Positions 11,443-21,388 of a DNA stretch of 64,000 nucleotides are shown here, piece after piece. The stretch spans positions 139,727,942 to 139,791,941 of the forward strand of contig CM023454.1 of assembly GCA_013339765.2 (NCBI GenBank), given 5' to 3'. A model generated the notes under the pieces. It ran no database searches. It had not been told where the DNA came from and was given only the letters and a program-made list of their open reading frames with translations. How positions within the stretch are numbered: position 1 is the stretch's first letter; every line of letters begins with the position of its first letter. The stretch is from Haemaphysalis longicornis (taxonomy: Eukaryota > Arthropoda > Arachnida > Ixodida > Ixodidae). The translations under genes were made by a program, and so were the position numbers.

Positions 11443-11839
11443 CATCAGTAGTCAACCACCCATTTTTCCGATTCGGTTTAGAAAGTATGACGAATAACAA
11501 GATAGACGAAGGACTTCCCTGCTATCACGATTTCAAGTTTCAAAGTCCTTCAAGTCCTTCATTCTGTAATCATTACAACGTCGAAATGAACGTTGGAACT
11601 ATCGAGAACGGTGATAATTAGGTCGTGTTTGTTTCGTGCATATTGGGCATTTAGGTGAAGACAGGAAAGTTTTGGGTTGTTCGAAGTAACTGAGATATAT
11701 GGCAAAGTTTCGCGATCCATGTGCGCAGCCGGGAAAAACTGTGGTGTGTTGTACTACAAGATCTTGCTTAGGTCATCGATATATGTGATGTAAAGGATTT
11801 TGGAGTTTCGGTCTTTAGTAAAAATATTTTCACCCTCTG
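11443..11839. other. Unassigned spacer
   Basis: About 400 bp of AT-rich sequence between LINE fragments. I see nothing coding in it. Confidence 0.5.
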
Positions 11840-12240
11840 CACCACGCTAACTGCCAGCTTTGCTCTTTCGTTTCCGCAATCGTCAGACCCAAAAGCTTTT
11901 CAGCTGCCGGAAAAGGTGCACATTGACGAAGATAGGAGGGGTCTCAGGAGCAGTCTCAGTAAAGCCGACGTCATTTGCAGACAGGCGCATCTTACGAGGC
12001 TTTTCAAGAACCGTGTCTCGCTTAGAGCGATTTTGGAACTTTACAATAATGTGGGGGCAAGTGGAATCTTTTGAAGGCACGCGGTGGCACACATCAACGT
12101 CACGTGGGGTGATTGGTTCATTTATCGCTTCCCCAAGCTTCTCAAGGGTTTCGTCAAGATTTTCGCCCTTAATAAAGGGGATATTTCTGACTTCAATGTT
12201 TCTGTGGCGCAAATACTGCTCAAGCTGGGTTTGGCGCTGC
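11840..12240 (-). pseudogene. LINE ORF1 fragment (FP-type) on the minus strand
   Basis: The minus frame 12,212-11,883 reads IEVRNIPFIKGENLDETLEKLGEAI, then VCHRVPSKD and HIIVKFQNRSKRDTVLEKPRK.RLSANDVGF. This matches the 'EI.GIP...EN....V..la..l......I...HRVP......I.V.F..r..RD....kar' central domain of ORF1 proteins in CR1/L2-like LINEs. It abuts the I-like fragment at about 12,245-12,262, so the two were joined by insertion or deletion. Only this domain is present. The expected function in an intact element is RNA binding. Confidence 0.7.
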
Positions 12241-12263
12241 TCAGAGAGATTGTGGCATGCTAA

Positions 12264-12533
12264 TTATACCCGGCCGACAATGGCCACACCACCTGATGAG
12301 TGTGTCCAGCCAACCCTGTTCTTTCTGAGTACCAGGTACTTACTTAAGAAATTTGGCTGTTTGGAATTGAGGCGTGTTTCTTGGAGACACATGACACTTG
12401 GCTGATTGGCATGCAGCATATCATACACATCGTCAAGATTTTTTAAGGAGGCCTCTGCAGTTCCATTGAATTGTTTCATGTTCCCATTATTTACCTTAAG
12501 GAATGAATGGAGTAGGTGTGTGTGTGTGTTCAT
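12264..12533 (-). pseudogene. LINE-I ORF2 N-terminus (endonuclease start)
   Basis: The frame reads FNGTAEASLKNLDDVYDML, then QPSVMCLQETRLN (catalytic Glu of the EEP fold) and VGWTHSSGGVAIV. It aligns almost residue for residue with the longer copy starting at 47,552. It ends abruptly after GGVAIVGR, where an unrelated LINE ORF1 fragment begins. Confidence 0.8.
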
Positions 12534-13014
12534 GGGTCGTATTTCGGGGATGTTACTCTGGGATTGCGCTGTTTGGGCCTTTTCGTAGGCATGAACGTTT
12601 GAGGCCGCTCCTTGCGCTGCATTGCAGGCAGGAACGTCCCGACATCCATCTCCTCGACAGATGTGAAAGAGGTGCCCGACGGGCCGGGCCCCCCAGACTT
12701 GTCCTTCTTCGGGGACCCTTCGTTTGAGCCTCTACCACCTAGGGCGTTGGTGGCGCCAGAGGTGTCAAGGGCGGTGCGGTGGTGATTGGCGCCGATGCGG
12801 GGCCCCCGGTGTCCATTCCCTCGCCACCGTCCAGCGCACTGGAGGACGGGGACGCAATTGCGGAAGCGGCATCGGTCCTCGCAGAGACGGTTGGCTCCAC
12901 AACCGCTGCTGCCCCATGAAGCGGTGTAGTGACGTGTTGCGCTGCCTCAAGCAACCCAGGGGGGGGGGGGGCGACGGAGGGGCCAGGTCAGACTCGCTGA
13001 ACTGGTTCCCTATG

Positions 13015-13356
13015 TTAACGAGAGGACGCTCCGCGCCCGTGCGATCTGCGTTGGCGTACCTCCCCTGTGGGAAAGAGGCGAACTTCTTTCGCGCTTCTGG
13101 GAAGGGGATGTTTTGTCACTTTTAGGGTGATTGTTTTCCTTTCTACTTGGACCTTCTCGCATTTCCTGGAGTAGGCCGCATGTGGGCCCCTGCAGTTTGC
13201 ACATTTGAGGTTGTCAGAACTAAAGTTTTCGGTGAAGTGGTCATGCGTGGCGCATTTTGCGCAGATTGTTTTTTCGGGGCAAGAGGTTGTACTGTGCCCG
13301 AACCGCTGCCACTTGAAGCAGCGGTGAGGATTCGGAATGCAAGGACGAATGGGCAT
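13015..13356 (-). pseudogene. LINE-I ORF1, CCHC zinc-knuckle region
   Basis: The minus frame contains RCFKWQRFGHSTTSCP, then CAKCATHDHFTENC-like and CANCRGPHAAYSRKC blocks: three consecutive CCHC-like knuckles, as in ORF1 of I-clade elements. The first knuckle has C..W where C..C is expected and the second ends in F.S, so metal ligands are damaged. The role would be nucleic-acid binding and chaperoning. No complete ORF1 start is visible upstream; the sequence loses similarity at about 13,400. Confidence 0.75.
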
Positions 13357-13400
13357 CGAATGAATGCTTAGGTCAATTAGACTGCTGTTTCAGTAAGAGA

Positions 13401-14342
13401 ACAAGGGAACATCACAACGCTTTTGTCGCAACGGGCTGTAAATGGAAATATGGCCGCGCATGTTAATTGCTGTAATAAGGGTTATTTGCCAGATTTCGAG
13501 GGGACATTTTTGTTCCACCCTATATAAAAGATAAACCACGAAATCTGAAGCGCTATGTTGTCAGGGGTGCACATAGACTGCGTTAGTGCCCAGTCAATAC
13601 GGTATTCGGCACGTAAAAAAGGTTTCCTACACAAAGACTAGCTACTATGTCACATCTTGCGTTTGTCAAGAAGTTAACAGTTTTTCTGTTGTGTTTTAGC
13701 CATTTCATATATAACTGCCTCCTTTTCATCATAATAAATAGCTTTTACTTGCACTGCACCGTACTGTGTGCTGGAATGGCGATGGCAGGCATGCGTAACT
13801 AATCTATCCTTCATTATCCTTTATCTATTCTTTGAGTACACAGTGAGACTCCGGTAACACAGTAAGTACAGAAGACGCGGAGCATTTGCAGCGTAAAACT
13901 TCCAATCGTTTTATACACATGGTGACGGGAAGATCGCCTAATTCGCAAAGCAGTTGCAAATTTCGAAGACCGTAAACTGATTTGTGTTGTGAAATGTTTC
14001 ATTCATAGGGCTTAGTGGCTGGCTATTTGTTTCATGGCACAAGAAGAAATTATACTTTGCGAGAAGACAAAGATGAAACACGAGGCTGACAGGACAACAG
14101 CAAACTTCCAACTTTATTTTGCATGTAGTGAGCACACATATTTCCCGCTATTATCATCCATATTTGAGTCAACAGACGCACCTTTCGCTTCGGCATAACA
14201 AAAACACATTTCCAACACCGCAAAAAAAAAACAAGTCGATAAGGTGCCGTAAGCAAAACAAAAGGCACCTGATAAAAGGTTCAACGTGCACACTAAACAA
14301 GGCATCAAAAATTACCACGTGGCAATCGTAATATCCATGAGT
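13401..14342. other. Unassigned spacer left of the 14.3 kb LTR element
   Basis: About 940 bp without recognised elements. Its last five bases before the LTR (AAAAC, 14,343-14,347) are one half of that element's target duplication. Confidence 0.5.
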
Positions 14343-14347
14343 AAAAC

Positions 14348-14539
14348 TGTTGTATCGTCTTGCATGCCCTGCCGACTACGCCGGAGGCACCTCGAAGTAA
14401 ACAACATCTGCCGTGCCCCGAACAACACTGATTTTTATTAGTCTGTGATGAGTATATACAGTGTTTGTGTCAGCTGACGTCACAAGGCGCTTCCCCTAGC
14501 GCCATCTAGATTACATAAACACAACTGTTCAATACAACA
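14348..14539 (-). repeat. Gypsy-A 3' LTR
   Basis: In element orientation it begins TGTTGTATTGAACAG and ends ACAACA, the TG...CA form expected of LTRs. It contains a TATATACTCATC stretch and an AATAAA-like block on the minus strand. A polypurine tract lies immediately inside it. Confidence 0.9.
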
Positions 14540-14560
14540 TTCCCCCCCCCCCAAAAGAGT
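14540..14560 (-). other. Gypsy-A polypurine tract
   Basis: On the minus strand a TTTT(G)nAA tract of about 11 Gs sits directly upstream of the 3' LTR, where plus-strand DNA synthesis is primed. Confidence 0.75.
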
Positions 14561-14602
14561 CACTACAAGTAAACCACAACTGGTACTACTCAGCACGTAA
14601 TG

Positions 14603-15278
14603 TTACTGATAGTCTTTAAACCACAATGGTGGTCTTCTTTGCCTTGTCGAGTGCCTCAGTTCTGGAACGTCCCTTTCAACTGGTGTCGGAACAGACGTCT
14701 GTAGAGGTTGTTCCTGGTTTTCCTGCTGAGGCTCGCCAAGCGGTGTTACTGCTTCCGGCGAAGAGGTTCTTGCTCTGCTGAAGATGCTTCGCAGAAAGGG
14801 GATGACGGTTGGAGGAGTCACTTTCGCCGAGAAACAAACCTCTGGCCACTTGCTGAAGTAATCGATGGCCGTGATGGCAAAGCGACAATGTGCAGGCACA
14901 TCGGAAAAAGGGCCCGGAATATCGATGCCTAGCTTCTGCAATGGTGCCGATGGGAATGCAACTGGCTGCATAGGTGGCGTAGACGGCTTTGCAGACTTGT
15001 CAACTGATTGGCAATAGCCCGCAAGATGCAATCAATTGCTCTACTTGATTGCTCAGAGCAGGCCACCACTATTTTTCACGTAGTTGTTGCTTTGTCCTTA
15101 TTATTCCTGGATGGAACTCGTGGGCTGCGTCAAGAAGCGGTGATACGAGGGATGAAGGTACGACGAACTTGTCTCCTTCCAGCAGGAGGTCTCCAACGAC
15201 TGAGAGCTCAGTCCGTACTCGGTAGAACGGAATTGCCTCGGCGGGCAACATCTTCACTGCAGGCCATATCGAAGTCAC
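14603..15278 (-). pseudogene. Gypsy-A integrase remnant, catalytic core deleted
   Basis: Frames at 15,278-15,069 and 15,031-14,603 give a zinc-binding-like HEFHPGIIRTKQQL block, a CGYCQSVDKS pair of cysteines, then LGIDIPGPF with the first catalytic Asp and AITAIDYFSKWPEV. The sequence then jumps from VIPFLRSIFSR directly to a Ser/Thr/Pro-rich tail ending HSTRQRRPPLWFKDYQ, which is the normal carboxyl end of such polyproteins. The second Asp and the Glu of the D,D35E triad are absent, so the copy cannot integrate on its own. Confidence 0.8.
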
Positions 15279-15535
15279 CCAATTTTCGACCTGTTAAAGC
15301 AGCGCGTCCTGCATGGTTAGAGCGAAAAACTCTGCATGAGTAACGCACGTTGAGACCACACAAACACTCTCCCCGCTCTCGTCCTCCTACACAGAACCCG
15401 GGAGGGGCATCCTTGAAAGAGCATCAGCCACCGTATTCTGATCACCCTTCTGGAATTCAATCGTAAAGTTGTATGCAAGCAGCCTGCCATGCCACCTTGC
15501 AATCCGGAATGGACGACGACCTACTGCCTTTGTAC

Positions 15536-16884
15536 TCAGGAGTTTGACCCAGCCTGGTGGTCGTACGTAGTGTGAATGGTGGACAGCAAAGGTATACTAT
15601 CCAATATTCCCAAGCCCACAATCAAGCAAGGGTTTCCAGTTCCCCAAACGGAGTACGTTTGTTCCTGTGGTGTAAGCCTGCGAGAAGCAAAAGCAATTGT
15701 TGCAAGGTTGTCACCTCTTTTTTGTTGCAACACTGCTCCTAAACCAATGGATGAGGCATCCATAGTCACAATAATGTCACCTGCAGGATCGAATAGCTGT
15801 AAACATCCTACGGCCAAGGAACTTCTTAGCTGCTCAAAACAAGCTTTTCTCGCATCATTCCAAGTGAATGTTGGCTTCTTCCGTAGCAACTCGCGAAGAG
15901 GCTCACAAAGCACCACATAATCCGGCACAAACTTTGCGTAATAGTCTACCATGCCCAAAAATGAGCGCAGGGTACTGCTATCTCGGGGTGCTGGCGCAGC
16001 CTTCATAGCGTCGATGTTGCTTTGCAACGGGCGTATTCCGTTGGAACTGATCCTGTGACCAAGAAAGTCTATTTCTTGTAGATTGAAAATGCCTTTGTCA
16101 TTCAGCTTTAGTCGCGACTTTGAAATCAAATGCAAAACTTGTTTCACATTCTTGAAGTGTTTTTCTTGTGTGCTTCTATACACAATGAGATCGTCGATGT
16201 AGCACAAAGTGTTTTTGCAGTTCTTCAAAATAGTGACCATCATTTTCTGGAAAGCTGACGGTGCCGATGCAAGGCTGAAGCAGACGCGTTTGAATCTGTA
16301 CAGTCCACTATCGGTTATGAAGGTAGTTAATTCCCTGCTTTCAGGGCTCAGCAGTACTTGGTTGTATGCGGCGGCTAAATCAGTCTTGGAAACGTACCTT
16401 GCTCCGTGCAGTTTGTGCAGTAGTTCTTCCGTGTGCGGCAGTAGAAATTTGTCAACAACAACCGCTTTGTTCGGTTCGCGCAGATCGACACAAATGCTTA
16501 TCTTGCCGTTTTTTTAGCTGCTACGATTGGCGACACCCATTCAGACGCATCAACCTTTTCTATGACATCATCTTGCTCAAGGCGCTGCAGCTCTTCGCCC
16601 ACTGGATCTCGCACCGAAAATGGCAATCGTCGTAACTTAGCAGCGACGAAGTGTGATCCCTTCTCTAATCTTGACGTTGTGAACAAAATTGGTTGCCAGT
16701 CCCAACTTTCCATCGAACAAATGCGAAAATTGGCGAAACAGTTCAGGATCAAGGCCTTGTGGCGCTTACGTGATGTGAGTGCATTGGAATAATATACCGT
16801 CAATGTGCTCCCGCAGTGTTTCGATGGCGTCCATGCCGAGGATGTCGGTACCGCCCCTGACGACGTAGAAGAGTATCTCGGCAT
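15536..16884 (-). pseudogene. Gypsy-A reverse transcriptase and RNase H
   Basis: The minus frame 16,884-16,498 carries the RT N-terminus (PFSVRDPVGEELQRLEQDDVIEKV...WVSPIV). The frame 16,243-15,536 continues with LCYIDDLIVY, which keeps the YxDD catalytic motif, then FLGHRIS, the connection region FLGMVDYYAKFVP and the start of RNase H (VTMDASSIGLGAVL, first catalytic Asp; FASRRLTPQE). A frameshift lies between the two frames, near 16,250-16,500, and another ends the RNase H at about 15,640. It would copy the element RNA into DNA; this copy is broken. Confidence 0.85.
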
Positions 16885-17512
16885 GGCGACCCTGGAAGAT
16901 GACTGGCGCCGTGAAACACCTCTCGGTGCTTATTCTGCGACGAGAAAAATCGTAAAGAGGCGCTGATGTCGGCTGCGTAGGAGGGCATTTCACCCTTGAA
17001 TACGTGGTGGTTGGCAGAATCGAGACCGCGGAGCCGGTGTCTTCGAGGAAACTTATGGGTACATCTTGCACGACGACTTCTGTGTGTATTCCTGCTTTGC
17101 TCTGCCGGGCGAGAAGCAACACGTTGAGGTCACCGGCTGTACTGCAGGTATCGACTTCTGGGACAGCGAGGCCCCGCTCGTCTGGCATGCTGCTCCTACA
17201 GACACGCTGAAAATGTCCTCGTTTGCCGCATTTACTGCTTGGTTTATTCCGCGCCTTGCATGACGTGGAATCTGCGAAATGCCGTGAAGACCCGCAACGA
17301 AAGCAAGACTTGTGCTGCTCCGGCATCGGTAATTGTGATTCTGTACGGCATGGCGTCTCACGTTTTTCCACCTTTTCGATGCTCGCAGCCGCTGACTGCA
17401 GCTCAAGTAAGTAATTCGTAGCTTCTTTGATATTGTTTGCAATATCCAGCGCCGTTCGAGCATCAGTGAAGTGCCTTCTAGAAGTAGGCGTTCCCGAAGA
17501 ACATGGTTGCAC
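16766..17512 (-). pseudogene. Gypsy-A zinc knuckles and aspartic protease
   Basis: The open minus frame of 248 codons contains CFRCGSSRHFADSTSC and a second knuckle beginning KCGKRGHFQRVC (CCHC-like, RNA-binding). About 60 residues later it has VPISFLEDTGSAVSILP, the retropepsin active-site motif DTGSA in the correct context. The residue before it is Glu where Val/Leu-Val is usual. The protease would cleave the Gag-Pol precursor. This frame overlaps the upstream Gag frame in another phase, consistent with an old frameshift. Confidence 0.85.
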
Positions 17513-17967
17513 GTTTTCGCTACAAGTTTGTCACGAATAAAATCGTCAACTTGCTCGCCGAAGGCGCAACTGGATGACACTCTCGAAACGCCATGACGAA
17601 GGCTGCGGCGGTCTCCCCAGGCAGTTGTGTGCGTTGTCCGAACCGACGCCGCTCCATGACGACGTTCGTTTTGGCCGTGAAACAGGCGTCCAATGTAGCC
17701 ACCGCTGCCTCGTACTCGTCGCTGCTGCTGACTTACTTCCTTTCCCGCTGAAAGCGACGTCGATGGCTTCTGCTCCGGTAATGCGTAGTAAACGCGTTGG
17801 CCTTCCACGCCCAGACAGTGCAGCAACAAAGCTTTCCGGCGCGCAGGAGTGTGGGCGTCACTCCCCAATGCTAGGAGATAATTTTTCAAAATGCGATGCC
17901 ACTGTGTCCAAGGAATTGCCGGTTTCCCCGGCGTCGGCAGGAATTTTGGTGGTTGGTGCAAGCTCAT
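17053..17967 (-). pseudogene. Gypsy-A Gag
   Basis: The start MSLHQPPKFLPTPGKPAIPW matches the Gag opening of a Gypsy lineage known from arthropods and fish ('PP.FLP.PG.P..PW..W...F.NYL'). It continues RRKALLLHCLGVEGQRVYYALPE, also family-typical. The initiator lies about 40 bp inside the 5' LTR, so it is a natural start. From about residue 85 the reading leaves the family pattern and the downstream part (GEQVDDFIRDKLV, then RERLLLEG) shows Gag is broken by small frameshifts. Gag would form the particle shell. Confidence 0.8.
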
Positions 17968-17984
17968 TGCTCCCCGCGTTCGGT

Positions 17985-18006
17985 TACTTCACCACTTCTC
18001 GCCAAC
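17985..18006 (-). other. Gypsy-A primer-binding site candidate
   Basis: Immediately inside the 5' LTR the minus strand reads GTTGGCGAGAAGTGGTG. The TTGGCG start resembles sites pairing with the CCA end of a host tRNA. The tRNA identity is not established. Confidence 0.5.
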
Positions 18007-18197
18007 TGTTGTATCGCCTTGCATGCGCTGCCGACTACGCCGGAGGCAGCTCGAAGTAAACAGCATCCGCCGTGCCCCGAACAACACTGATTTTTTATTA
18101 GTCCGTGATGAGTATATACAATGCTTGAGTCAGCTGACGTCACAAGGCGCTTGCCTCGCGGCATCTAGACTACATAAACACAAGTGTATATACAACA
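18007..18197 (-). repeat. Gypsy-A 5' LTR
   Basis: Partner of 14,348-14,539 with the same TG...CA ends. One bp shorter, with scattered substitutions. Confidence 0.9.
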
Positions 18198-18202
18198 AAA
18201 AC

Positions 18203-19042
18203 GAAGGACGGTGAGGCATAAAACTATCAAACTAGAATCATACCGTGGCAGGATAATAGAAGTGGTGAAATAAACAAGGGGAGTGCTTCAATTTCTTTCC
18301 ATTTAAAGGAAGCCCATGCATTCTTAAGAGGAAAAGATTTCTTTATATTCGTAGGTTTTAAATGTGTGACCCTGTAACAATGTTAATTCTTTAAGTTGCG
18401 GTATTATGAAGGCGCCGAGACACAATCCTTAGCATAGTTTCGAATTCTGTTGGCTTCGAACATTTGTCTGTTTTATAATTAGCATATGCCTAAAATTCCG
18501 AATCTTCAATATTGGGAACGCAGCCGCAGGTTTTGTTATGCAGAGCCAGATGCTCCCCAGAATTTTTGCAACAGTAATATTGTGCTGACGTTTCCTTGCA
18601 TTAAAACTTCTTTCGGTTTGGCCAATGTATAATTTTTTAAGCGAAGCTCTTTAGCAAATCTTAGTTTTTGGGATCCCAGTTAAATAACCGCAGAAATTCC
18701 CTAGAGCGCACGCGTACGCGCGGCCCCCATGGCGACCGCCCGGCCGTTTCACAAACCAGGAAAATGTCTACGCTCGTGTGTGCGTGCCTCGCGAAGACGT
18801 CCCGATTCAACGTTTGTCACGCCAAGCATAACCACTTCGGGAGATCGGCCCCGAGTGTCAAGAAACACTCTAGTTGGCCGTATTTGTCACAACACTTGTT
18901 TGGTACTAAACAAAGGTCATAGCGTTGCCCCTTAAAAGTGATACCCAATGACTATGACTGCCAAAAAAATGAAGGAAGCTCACACATCGCAACGCTGATG
19001 GAGAAAAACTTGCGGCCGCAGCGTAGAAGTACATCGGCAGGA
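18203..19042. other. Unassigned spacer
   Basis: About 840 bp with no convincing gene. A GC-rich patch at about 18,690-18,870 gives short overlapping frames without motifs I recognise. Confidence 0.5.
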
Positions 19043-19050
19043 ATCGTGAA

Positions 19051-19200
19051 CAGTGCTGTACAAGTTCCTCTAAAACAGGAACGAAAGCTCGTTCCTCGTT
19101 ACTTTCCTATTTTGAAACGAGTTTCCGTTAGAAGTTCCTGTATTGCGAAAGGAACGCATTCCTGTTCCACTTCGAACATTGGAACTTGGAAAGTGTCGTT
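19051..19200 (+). repeat. Left terminal region rich in GGAAC/GTTCC words
   Basis: Recurring AGTTCCT, AGGAACG and CGTTCC words in about 150 bp. Similar subterminal words at the opposite end are the kind of sites hAT transposases bind. Confidence 0.45.
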
Positions 19201-21199
19201 ATATTAACGGTAACGTATTTTTTAATTATAATATGAGGCCGGGTTCGTGATAATAAAATAAAAAAATGTAAAACTCACATTGTACTACGTATAATATAAG
19301 AATATTAATACCGCCTGCCAACAGCGTATCTAAAGATTAAAAGAATTCATAAAAACGCGCTTAGCCAATTTTTTTCTGGAGCACCGGACAAGTTTCAGAC
19401 ATGCGTAACTGCGATTTTCGTGCTTGTTCAATATAGGTGAAACACATGAGGCTTCCCACTTTGGTATTAAAAATGCGGAGTAAGTTCACTGCCCTTGAGA
19501 TAGGCGAATAGAAAGTTACTCACATGCAGGCACGTAACGCAATGTCAAGATTAGAAACCTCATTGAAAGGAACAATGCATAGGCCTTAAATCAATGCTGG
19601 TTTAATTTTTCAGTGTATTTAAAATAGCATGCAGGCCCATTTGCAGGGAATTGTGTAAAGGGGTTACAAAAGTGAAGCTTTGCAGATCATACCACAGAAA
19701 TTTGCGAGTAACAAAACACAGCACAACGAGCAACGACTAAGAGGTACGCCATCCATGCTTAGGTCGGAAGACGATAACAAGAAAAATGTAAAAGCCAACA
19801 GCGTAGTCACACACGACATCTGCGCGCAAGAATTACAAAGAATGCAAAACAAAATCATGGTAGTAAATAAAGGAAATGGCCAAACATAGCCAAGTATGTG
19901 GACGCGACCCACGAATAAGTTGCGATGGCACGAAATACGCATACGGCAAAAGCACAGGAAATAACATGCAGTCTAATCACGCGAGCAAAAACATTTACAC
20001 TATAAACAATATAGTCGGACACAATTTGCAACACAATAAAGTAAAATACCAAGCACAATTAAATAAAAAGTAATAAGAAAACAAGAAAACACGCGCCGTG
20101 GCATAGAAGCCACAGATTCTTTGGTTGTTCAAACAGAAAAGAATTATGCACATAACCGGGTTACAGGATATGGCAGAAGAGAAAAAAGAGGAATGAATTA
20201 AAAAATGTTAAAATAATGTCTTGGAAAAAAAATCGAGAATGCACAGTCGCAACAAAATAGAGTCCCTTGTTTGAACTCAGCAAGAGTTGCATCTTGATGT
20301 TGCAGTCAGACAGACGAACCCGTTTTCTTCGTCAACACTTTTTTGGAAATGTTGCAGAGCCAATCCACGGAAGCGCTTGAGGGTGCGGACGTGTTGTTCT
20401 TGAAGAAGCGTTCTTTAGACCCTCCAGGTTCTTGATCTGCGCCAGCGGGTAGTCAACTGGTACCAGGAGGTTCCGCGACAGCTCATCCTGTACCTCGGCT
20501 GGAAGGGTTTGCTGCCCAAAGGTAATGAAATCCTCGGGCGAGGCCGATGTGGCACGTACGGCGCTGGATGGCTCGGTCACCGAAAGCAGCTGTCTTTATG
20601 TTGTTGGTCACCTTGTCTGGCATAGAACTGTGTGGGATCCATGATAGCTTAAACATCGGGATTAAGCAACGGGCGACAACGAGTTCACGCTTTTTTTAGG
20701 GGTCCAAACCTGCAATCCCCAACAATTTTCGGTGACCCCCGTTGACTCTTCGAATGGCCTCACAGTGAGAGCAACTCCCTCGACAACAGCGCACCCGCGG
20801 CTCGCGCACACTAACGCGGTAATTACCCCTGACAACAAACGGTGGTTTCACAAGGCACATGCAGCGCCGCTCGGACGTGGAAAACTTTCCAAGGCAGGGA
20901 ACAATTCTATTGGCCAGACCCGCATCCTGGCCTCCATAGACGAACGATGCAAAGGAAAATAATTCTCGCCGCTGCGCTATTCACCCGTCGAACGCCGAGT
21001 GTGCTCAGCCAGCGTGAAAGGAAGCACAATGTTTTTGGCCCGCTGTGTGGTTATTCTTCTGCCTTTGACCACGTTCCGCCGAAGGCCGGGCAAACGTGCC
21101 AGCTTTTAGGAATAGAAGCAAAGTAGTGACTTGTGGATTTTCGTACTCGAGCCTTGGCATCAAAAACAGCCAATTCCTAGCGATGTAACGTTTACTTCA

Positions 21200-21373
21200 G
21201 GAACAACGTTCCTGCCGATCCTTGGAAAACCTTGACCCTTTAGAACAGTCAAGGTTTTCTCACCCTTGACCCTTGAAACGGTCAAGAACCATTGACCCTT
21301 AAAGGAACGGTGGGGTTCCTCCGTTCCTTCAAAAAGGAACTAGTTCCTTGGAAAGTCGTTCCGCACAACACTG
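21200..21373 (-). repeat. Right terminal region: TTGACCCTT and GGAAC words
   Basis: CTTGACCCTT/TTGACCCTT recurs three times (about 21,229, 21,263 and 21,292), with inverted GTCAAGGTT and GGTCAAGAACC words, followed by GGAAC/GTTCC clusters up to the CACAACACTG end. Confidence 0.45.
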
Positions 21374-21388
21374 CATGATGTTCGTGAA

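Larger units (their letters stand above)
12262..13400 (-). mobile_element. I-like LINE fragment (LINE-I copy 1): ORF1 C-terminus and start of ORF2
   Basis: Minus strand, 5' to 3': an ORF1 zinc-knuckle frame (13,356-13,015), a low-complexity Pro/Gly-rich ORF1 tail with a VEEMDVGTFLPA block (about 12,660-12,630), a CA-dinucleotide tract at about 12,515, and the first part of the ORF2 endonuclease (12,533-12,264). The same sequence in the same order occurs at 47,311-47,740, which identifies the family. The copy stops at 12,262 inside the endonuclease, so its 3' part is missing. Confidence 0.8.
14348..18197 (-). mobile_element. Ty3/Gypsy LTR retrotransposon with internal deletion (Gypsy-A)
   Basis: Two similar LTRs of about 190 bp (14,348-14,539 and 18,007-18,197) bound an internal region coding on the minus strand. 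AAAAC directly precedes the left LTR (14,343-14,347) and directly follows the right LTR (18,198-18,202), a clean 5 bp target duplication, the usual Ty3/Gypsy size. Internal order: Gag, zinc knuckles with protease, RT with RNase H, then a shortened integrase. At 3.85 kb it is shorter than typical family members because the integrase catalytic core is mostly gone and frames are broken. The LTRs differ at roughly 18 positions by eye (about 9%), so the insertion is old. Confidence 0.9.
19051..21380. mobile_element. Candidate hAT-type non-autonomous DNA transposon
   Basis: The left end reads CAGTGCTGTACAAGTTCC. The right end at about 21,373, read on the minus strand, is CAGTGTTGTGCGGAAC. The CAGTGYTGTRC termini and the subterminal clusters of GGAAC/GTTCC words on both sides (19,070-19,200 and 21,200-21,370) are typical of hAT elements. 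An 8-mer ATCGTGAA precedes the left end; TTCGTGAA starts eight bases beyond the right CAGTG terminus, so the target duplication is only approximate. No transposase is visible between the ends. The 82-codon minus frame at 20,332-20,580 has no recognised domain. Confidence 0.45.
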
